A stretch of DNA of 64,000 nt from Paraphaeosphaeria minitans (taxonomy: Eukaryota; Ascomycota; Dothideomycetes; Pleosporales; Didymosphaeriaceae): NCBI GenBank assembly GCA_015832175.1, contig WJXW01000001.1, forward strand, positions 4,712,001 through 4,776,000. Direction: 5' to 3'. Made by a program: the position numbers and the translations under genes. Position 1 is the first letter of the stretch. Each line of letters begins with the position of its first letter. Positions 56,172-64,000 of the stretch are shown piece after piece. The notes under the pieces were generated by a model, which saw only the letters and a program-made list of their open reading frames with translations, was not told where the DNA came from and made no database searches.

Positions 56172-56642
56172 ATGCCTAGCGACTCTACTATTTAAAAACA
56201 TTAATTATATTATAAGATCTAAGAAGCTAACATTATTATAGAGAGCCCTTGTATTAATTATAGTTTTAAAGGTTCTGTTTACTACGTTATACTAGATTTA
56301 GGTTTAAAGTGTTCTAAATATGTTTACTTAGGTTATCTATGTGTAAATATAAGCTAGTTGTCGCTAAATAAGACTTGTAAGGAGTATAAGAAGAAGGTTA
56401 AAGAGGATAAGAAGGCGTTATCTCTCCTAATAGTGTAGTTGTTACAAAATAAGAAAATACTAGCTTAGGCTAAAGAGCGTACTTATAAGAAGACGTTGTG
56501 TCTAGCTGCAGAAATAACTGCGGATAGTAAGGACGTAAATACGGATACTATTAATTATCCTGCTACTACAGCAACTGTTAGTTACTTTGTAGCAATGTGG
56601 TTAACACTTAATATAGTGGACACTATAGCGTTAGTACTATAA
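56172..56642 (+). pseudogene. Antisense accessory ORF of family A, copy 4
   Basis: 471 bp, ATG to TAA. Same core (GLKCSKCVYLGYLCVNIS) and coiled-coil-like segment as copy 3. It lies opposite to gag-pol between integrase and the 3' LTR of the complete element. RIP-type stops only. Confidence 0.72.
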
Positions 56643-59600
56643 TCCTCCTAAGTATATTTGTGTTTCTAATAGAATTCTTTAATTTTTTACTAACAGTTTC
56701 CTAGATTATTTTTTAGTTCCTAGGTGTTTTCGCTATATAGGTAACCTTTCTACTTAATAAGGTACATATTATTATACTAATTATATCCTAGAATTCTTTT
56801 AACCTTAAATTTATTTTCTTTCTTAGTTTGGTGGTAGAAGGTGGTTTTAACTAGTGTATTAGGGTCTGCTAGTTTTAGTAGTAATACGTAGAATACTAGG
56901 TGTATCTTTGCATCTAGCGGTAGTTCCAACTTATAGTTTACTAGTAATATTTGCTTAGAAATGTAAAATAGTCTAATTTTAATATAATCTAGTTTCTTGT
57001 GTTTCCTCTTCTAAGTTTAAAGGTTCTTTGTAAGTAGATATACTTTATCCCCTTTCTTTAGCTAAGGTGCTATTTTTTATTTTTAGTTTTAGTATAAAAT
57101 TAATTACTACTAAGCTTTCTTAAGATTCTCTTAGAGTTGTTAGTGTATTTTCTTTATATTTTCTACTATATCTATAGCTTCTTTTGCTTTAATTGTTGTA
57201 GGAAATTGTTAGTTAAAGAGATATAGGTGTCTTCTATAGTTTACATAGAACGGTGTATGTCCTAATACTACTAATACTTTGTTATTATAGGCTAACTGTG
57301 CTATAGGTAGTAATAAAACCTAGTTATTCTTTTAACTGTTGTAGTAGATGCGTAGGTACGTTTCTATAGTTTAGTTCGTACGTTCTATCTGTCCGTCTGT
57401 TTGTGGATAGTAAGCTGTTAATAATTTTTGTTTTGTTCTAAGCAGTGCTATAAGCGTTGTTTAATAATTTAACGTAAAGAGCTTGTCTCTATTGCTAATA
57501 ATTATTTTTAGGATTCTATAGTGTCTAATTAGTTAGTCTAGGATAAAAAAAGTAAGTTCTTTTGCTATTATTCTTTTAAGGCATAGAATAAGCTTAATAT
57601 ACTTAGTTAGTTAGTAGACTACTACTAGTATACTGTCGTATTTAATTCCTATTATTAGATCCTTAGAGTTTAGAATTCCTGTAATAAAATCTATAGTAAT
57701 ATCTTCCTATAGTGCTGTTAGTATTCTAATTACTTACATCTCTCTATATTTGAGATATATGCTATATTTGTTTCTCTAGTATTCTGCATATTTATAGATG
57801 TAAGTTATTACAGCTTCCTTAATTCCTTTAAAGGTGTAATTCCTTTAGATAAGTTCTATTATTTTTATGATGCCTAGGTGTCTGTACATAGGGTTATTGT
57901 GGTATTGTTAGATAATCTTAGTCTATAGATGTTCTAGAACTTTTTAGTTAATTACTAAAAGTTAATTTAGTTCTACTATTAGTTCTAGAGATCTATCTTT
58001 AGCTTTGCGAAGGATTATAGAGAAGGTTTTTTTCTTTTCTCCTACTAGATTACTTTGTTAGCTAAGAGTGTCTACTCTGCTATTTTCTTTTCTAGCTATA
58101 TAGATAATTTTAAACTTATACTACCCTATAGTTTGTGACTATTTTTATTGTTATAGCGTAAGTTCTTTTGTTGTTGTAAACCTTAGAAGGTTCTTATAAT
58201 CTGTGTAGATTTCTAGTGTTAAGTAACTAAGCGCGTAAATCCTCTAGTGCTTTAAGGCTTTAACAATAGCGTAGAGTTCTTTATTATGTATATTATATTG
58301 TGTTTTAGCGTTATTAAATTTGCATAAGTAATAGGTAATTAGGTGCTATTTGCTGTTATATTCTTATTTAGCGTAGGCGCCTAGCGTAAGATTGCTAGCG
58401 TCTATTTTAAAGCGTAGTAGTTTATCGCTTCTAAAATAAATAAGGATAGGTTCTATAATATATACTATCTTAAGGAGTTAGAATAACATTCTACACTTAT
58501 CTGTCTATTTAAAGGGTACGTCCTTTTTTATAAAATTTATTAAGGGTATTATAACCTTTACGTAATCTTGAATAAATTGTTAATTAAATCCATAGAATTC
58601 TAAGAATTCTTAGATATTCTTAGCTGTTTTTAGTATTAGCTAGTTCTTAATATATTTAACTTTACTTAGTGCTATCTTAATTCCTTCTATAGTAATAATG
58701 TGTTCTAGGAATTTAAGTTATTTAACGTTAAACTTATATTTCTTAAGTTTAATACAAAGGCATACTTTATCTAGTGCTTCTAGTACTATTTATATATACT
58801 TAGTGTAGTCTAATTTATTTTCAGAAAAGACAAGGATATTGTCTATATATACAATAATAAATATGTCTAGATGTTTACAGAGTATATTATTAAGAAGTGC
58901 TATAAAAGCTGCTAGTGCATTTATAAGTTTAAATAGCATAATCTTGTACTTAAATAGTCTATAGCGTGATTAAAACGCTATTTTCTATTCTTTACTTTTC
59001 TTAATTTGTATAAAGTAGTAACTGTCTCTTAGATCTATTATTATAAATATTTTAGCTTAAGATAGTTAATCTCGTAGCTCTATAATGTTTAGTAGTAGAT
59101 ATTAGTTCTTTATTATTATGTTGTTAAGTTATTAGTAGTTAACGCATAGTCTATCTAATCTATTCTTTTTCTTAATAAACATAAAAGGGCTTACTGCTAG
59201 TAACTTTAATAGTTATATATATTCTTTCTTAAGGTTTGTCTTAATAAAATTACGTTCTTTAAGGAGTTTTTCTCTTATCTTACTATATAGTAGTCTAAAG
59301 GGTGGCGTCTTCCCTTCTTCTAGGTCTATTATAAGATCCTAGGGTTAATGTTCTAGTAGGTTTGCTTTTCCTTCCTTTTCTATGAATATATATGTCTATT
59401 TCCTGTACTCTCTTAGTAAGGTAAGGGGTATACTATTGTCCTCCTTCTTACGCTTCTTAACCTAGTAGTTCCTGTTAGCGTCTGCTAAAGTGTGCTTCTG
59501 TTTTTTAACTATCTATCGCGGTATTATGTTATCAATAACTCCCTTATCTACTATTATTTTTAGTTAATATATAGGCTTTACTTATAATGCATAATTACAG

Positions 59601-61866
59601 CGTTTAAACAATATTTTCTTTGTACCCTAGTTAATCTATAGGTTGTGTATTATTAACTAAGGTAATCCTAAGACTAACTTATACTTAGATCCTAGTAAGA
59701 TATCTAAGGTAAGTTTCTTTCTATATCCTTAGACTGTTATTGTGGTAGTAACCTCCTAGTATATTTAAGGTGTCTTAGGCATTAGGGATCTATTCGCGAT
59801 ATAGATAATATAAGATACTTCTTTCTCTAATATTACAAGTCCCGCTTATCTTACTATTTAATAAGATATAAAGTTCTTTCCTGCTCCTAAGTCTATAAGA
59901 GCTTAAGCCTATATTCCTTTAAGCTATACTAGTAGCTTAACTAATACTATGCTTACTGTAGTATTTAATTTAATAAAGGCGTTTTCTTATCTAAGTTTAG
60001 GCCTAAAAAAAGACATTTATTTGTGTAGGTTATAGTTAAGTTCTAGTGCCTAGTATACGTTTCTAAGTATCTACTTCTATTGTTACTCTTAAGTATGTAA
60101 CTTATATAGATTGTCTTCTTCTTTTTTTTCCTGCAAGGATATTCTTCTATTTTTTCTTCTATAGTCTTTACTGTTCCTGTGTACTAGTTAAATTAGTGGT
60201 TCTATTATTACTTCTTATGTAGGGTAGTTTGCAAAGCTGTCTAAGTGTTTAGCTATATAGTAGTATTTGCAGTCTTAGTTTAAACACGTATACTAGTATA
60301 GTTATATATAGTCTCTATTAATAAGTATATTACAGCATTTATTACCCTTTAGCGTGAGGTAAGGAAAGTATTTTACTTATTATTTATCCTAGAGGTGTTC
60401 GTTGTAAGCTGTAATAGGGTAGTCTGTCTATATCTATCTGTAGCGTAATTTTTTTTTAAGTTATTTCTTATTCTCCTCTTTCTTTGCTTTGTGTTGTGCG
60501 TATATTAGTTCTTTGTAATGTGTCTATATACAGAATTAGTGTGTAGGATTTTAGTAGTTTAGGTAGTACTTTAGTACGTAGTCTAACTTCTTATTTTTAT
60601 AAGGTTGCATTCTTTTTAGTGCCTAGTAGGGTTCTATATAGTCCTAAATATTTAGTTTATACTTAGGTGACATAGGGTTGTCTTCTTCCCGCCTACTTTA
60701 TAGGTAAGGAGTAGGAGATTTCAGTATCTCTTCTACATTTTCTACGTTGTGGTATACGTTAGAGTTGTCTTCTAGATCTTTATATAGTTATAAGTTAAGT
60801 AAATCTAATTACTTACTTTGCTCTAGTGTAATGTGTTAGTAACTAAATAGTGTTATAATAACTTCCTATTCTTTATTAAGTTCTTAGTCCTTAATAGTTA
60901 GTACATTTAACTTAGTTTAATAGACTTTATTCTTTAATCTATAGTTTCTAGCTATATAGCCTAGTTTGCTATATATAAAGCATTTATAGGTCTTAGTTAT
61001 TAATTATTAACTTCTATTAGAGACGCGTTTATTAGGCTGCTTAGGGCCTATCCTTTCTCCTTTTCCTTTGCCTAAGTAGTTAAACTAGACATCTTTTATT
61101 AATTTATATCTCTAGTAGTTCCTTGGCTATTGCTTTTAGACAATTCTAATAGGGTTCTTATAAACTATTCTTACTAGTTATTTAAAGCTTATTGCCCTAG
61201 GGTTTTAGTAGAGCTCTTATTGCAGTAAAAACTACTTTTTATTAATTCTAATAGTTTCTTTGTATAGTTTTTTAAAGTTAGCAATTTATGCACTACTACG
61301 TAAGAGTTCCTTACATAGTTTCTATTTAAGTTCTTGTTTATATATGTCCTAGAGAGATTTATTGTCCTAGTTAAGTTATACAGCGTATCTGTAAAACTTA
61401 GCTATATACTTAGCTGCTAATTATTTTTAAGTTATAGTCTAAATCTTTGCTTTTGTAATAGAGTCCTTATTAGCGATTTTAAAGAGTTACTTAAGGTATT
61501 TCTTAAAGTTATTATAATTTTTAATAATGTTAACTGCATTAGCGTACTTATTTACATAATTATTGTTATTATTATTATAGTCTATTCCTAGGTACTTTTT
61601 AAGGTAAGAATAGATCTATAATCCTATATCTCCTTACATGTATATCGCTGCAAAGATAACCTTCTTTTTGTCTTTAAGAGGTTTGTTTAAGTTAAAGAAG
61701 TAGAGGTCTAACTAGAGAATCTAAACGTTAGTTTAAGATTATTTGCTAAAGTAGAGATTAGGTTTATGCGCCTTACTACTATCTTTTATAAGAGTAATCT
61801 TAGCGGCACCTAAAGCTATAGAAGAGGTAGGAGTTTGTAAAGTACTTATATTAAGGGTGTTTAAGA

Positions 61867-62296
61867 TATTAAATTTAAAAAGGTAGCTAGTTCTAAAGGG
61901 TTAAAGTTAGTTTTTAAGCAGGAGTACTTATAGAAGGTAGAAAGTCTTATTAATATAATAGTATCTTACAAAGTATAATAAGTTAATAATTTAGTCTGCT
62001 AGAATCTAAATAATAGATTAATAAATAGATTAAACATAAGTATAGAGAGTCTATCTTTGCGTTCCTATATACTAAGCAAAGTCTACTTTATAGGGAGCGC
62101 TTTATAGAGAGCGCTCTGTATAAAGTAGTTATATATGTTATGCTCTGCACAGAGCAATTAAGCGCTCTATAGAGAGTAGTTACGTAACTCCTTTGTTTAA
62201 GGCGTAGCTGGCATTAAGTCCCCGCTTAATCCTTGCTACGCGCCCGCTAGGTATAAAACTGGCTTCTCGCCATTATGTGGATTTTAGATCCTAACA
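61867..62296 (-). repeat. 5' LTR of the complete element (type I)
   Basis: TATTAAATTT (TGTTAAATCC before RIP) to GATCCTAACA, 430 bp, followed by the TAGTG duplication. Confidence 0.9.
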
Positions 62297-63550
62297 TAGT
62301 GATATATAGAATACTAGGTGTATCTTTACATCTAGTGGTAGTTCTAACTTATAGTTTACTAGTAATATTTGCTTAGAAATGTAAAATAGTCTAACTTTAA
62401 TATAATCTAGTTTCTTATGTTTCCTCTTCTAAGTTTAAAGGTTCTTTATAAGTAAATATACTTTATCCCCCTTCTTTAGCTAAGGTGCTATTTTTTATTT
62501 TTAGTTTTAGTATAAAATTAATTACTGCTAAGCTTTCTTAAAATTTTCTTAGAGTTATTAGTATATTTTCTTTATATTTTCTACTATATCTATGGCTTCT
62601 TTTGCTTTGATTGTCGTAGGAAATTATTAGTTAAAGAGATATAGGTGTCTTCTATAGTTTATATAGAATAGTGTATGTCCTAATACTGCTAATACTTTGT
62701 TATTATAGGCTAACTATGCTATAGGTAGTAATAAAACCTAGTTATTCTTTTAACTGTTACAGTAGATGCGTAGGTACGTTTCTATAGTTTAGTTCGTACG
62801 TTCTGTCTGTCCGTCTATTTGTGGATAGTAAGCCGTTAATAATTTTTATTTTATTCTAAGCAGTGCTATAAGTGTTGTCTAATAATTTAACATAAAGAGC
62901 TTGTCTCTATTACTAATAATTATTTTTAGGATTCTGTGGTGTCTAATTAGTTAGTCTAGAATAAGAAAAGCGAGTTCCTTTGCTATTATTCTTTTAAGGC
63001 ATAGAATGAGCTTAATATACTTAGTTAGTTAGTAGACTACTACTATTATACTATTGTATTTGATTCCTATTGTTAGATCTTTAGAGTTTAGAATTCCTGT
63101 AATAAAATCTATAGTAATATCTTCCTATAGTGCTGTTAGTATTCTAATTGCTTATATCTCTCTATATTTAAAATATATACTATATTTATTTCTTTAGCAT
63201 TCTATATATTTATAGATGTAAGTTGTTATAGCTTCTTTAATTCCTTTAAAAGTATAATTCCTTTAGATAAGTTCTATTATTTTCGTAATGCCTAGGTGTC
63301 TATACATAGAGTTATTGTGGTATTATTAGATAATCTTAGTCTATAGATATTCTAGAACTTCTTAGTTAATTACTAAAAGTTAATTTAGTTCCGCTATTAG
63401 TTCTAGAGATCTATCTTTAGCTTTGCGAAGAATTGTAGAGAAGGTTTTTTTTTTTTCTCTTACTAGATTACTTTATTAGCTAAGAGCGTTTACTCTACTA
63501 TTTTCTTTTCTAGCTATATAGATGATTTTAAACTTGTACTACCTTATAGT
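62297..63550 (-). mobile_element. Outer family A element resumes (integrase to RNase H part)
   Basis: Starts with the TAGTG duplication, then continues the interrupted pol of 54,809-55,631. It matches 56,884-58,130 of the complete element. Cut again at 63,551 by another LTR of the same type. Confidence 0.8.
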
Positions 63551-63980
63551 TGTTAAATCCAAGAGGGTAGCTAGTCCTAAAGGGTTAAGGTTAGTTCTTG
63601 GGCAGGAGTACTTATAGAAGGTAGAAGGTCTTATTAATATAATAGTATCTTACAAAGTGTAACAAGTTAACAATTTAGTCTGCTAGAATCTAAACAATAG
63701 ATTAATAAACAGATTAAACACAAGTATAGAGAGTCTATCCTTGCGTTCCTATATACTAAGCAAAGTCCGCTCTGTAAAAAGCGCTCTGTAGAGAGCGCTC
63801 TATGTAGAGTAGTTATATATATTATACTCTGCACAGAGCAATTAAGCGCTCTATAGAGAGTAGTTACGTAACTTCTTTATTTAAGGCATAGCTAGTATTA
63901 AGTCCCCGCTTAATTCTTACTACGCGCCCGCTAGATATAAAACTAGCTTCCTACTATTATGTAGATTTTAGATCCTAACA
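63551..63980 (-). repeat. Family A LTR, type I, of a further nested element
   Basis: 430 bp, TGTTAAATCC to GATCCTAACA, followed by the polypurine tract of its own internal region (63981-64000), so a further minus-orientation element begins here and leaves the window. Left flanking five bases ATAGT. Confidence 0.87.
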
Positions 63981-64000
63981 TTATCCCCTCTCTTTTATAG

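Larger units (their letters stand above)
55632..62296 (-). mobile_element. Complete family A Ty3/gypsy element, 6,665 bp, RIP-mutated
   Basis: The LTRs are 55632-56061 (3') and 61867-62296 (5'), both 430 bp. Target-site duplications are TAGTG at 55627-55631 and 62297-62301. On the minus strand in order: leader and gag with a CCHC knuckle near 60,960, protease near 59,910, RT near 58,700-59,500 with YIDNILVFSE near 58,840, RNase H near 58,400, integrase about 57,200-58,000. Then, on the plus strand, the accessory ORF. Every protein frame carries many TAG/TAA stops, so it cannot move on its own. Confidence 0.9.

Noticed and set aside
28594..64000. Any intact gene in the AT-rich block
   Set aside because: All long coding remnants are retrotransposon frames with many RIP-type stops; no continuous host gene frame was found.

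Overview
The window looks like a piece of a filamentous ascomycete (Pezizomycotina) chromosome. A Dothideomycete (Pleosporales-like) is my best guess, but that is an inference. The reasons are short introns of about 48-90 bases with GT..AG ends and CTAAC/CTAAT-like branch sites, a Zn2Cys6 regulator, a WetA conidiation regulator, and an abrupt switch from balanced-composition, gene-bearing DNA to AT-rich DNA full of retrotransposons. Those retrotransposons have open frames peppered with TAG/TAA at former Gln/Trp codons, the signature of repeat-induced point mutation (RIP).

Positions 1-28,000 are gene-rich. In order: the 3' end of an acidic, low-complexity protein; a four-pass DUF7704-type membrane protein (-) divergent from an F-box/WD40 protein (+); a decayed short-chain dehydrogenase; a four-exon Zn2Cys6 transcription factor (-) divergent from a mitochondrial tricarboxylate-type carrier (+); a small F-box protein (-); a rhomboid protease (+); a broken F-box-like gene with an in-frame TAG (-); a secreted TAP-like alpha/beta hydrolase carrying one frameshift (-); a PHYHD1-like dioxygenase (+) convergent with a TMEM234 homologue (-); wetA (+) with AbaA-type sites upstream; a small membrane protein (+); and the exosome subunit Rrp4 (-). 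They do not form one pathway.

Positions of about 28,070-64,000 are a RIP-mutated, nested LTR-retrotransposon block with no intact gene. I resolve four groups. Family A is Ty3/gypsy. Its LTRs are 411, 430 or 456 bp: they share the downstream half but carry three different U3 modules. Downstream of pol and on the opposite strand it carries a conserved Cys-motif/coiled-coil accessory frame of about 157 codons. Family B has 238-bp LTRs and in this window looks like a gag-only, non-autonomous element. Family C is Ty3/gypsy with LTRs of about 195 bp and an unusually long 3' region. The fourth is a Ty1/copia pol fragment that is mutated less than the rest.

The nesting can be read from target-site duplications and split host sequences. 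A family B element (30,502-43,464, duplication CTAAC) sits inside a family A copy and was itself invaded by family A copies. Near the right end, a complete 6,665-bp family A element (55,632-62,296, duplication TAGTG on both sides) sits in a second family A copy, which lies in the gag of a third, which lies in the copia fragment. The most unusual points are the exchange of U3 modules on a constant R/U5, the antisense accessory ORF, and the gag-only family.
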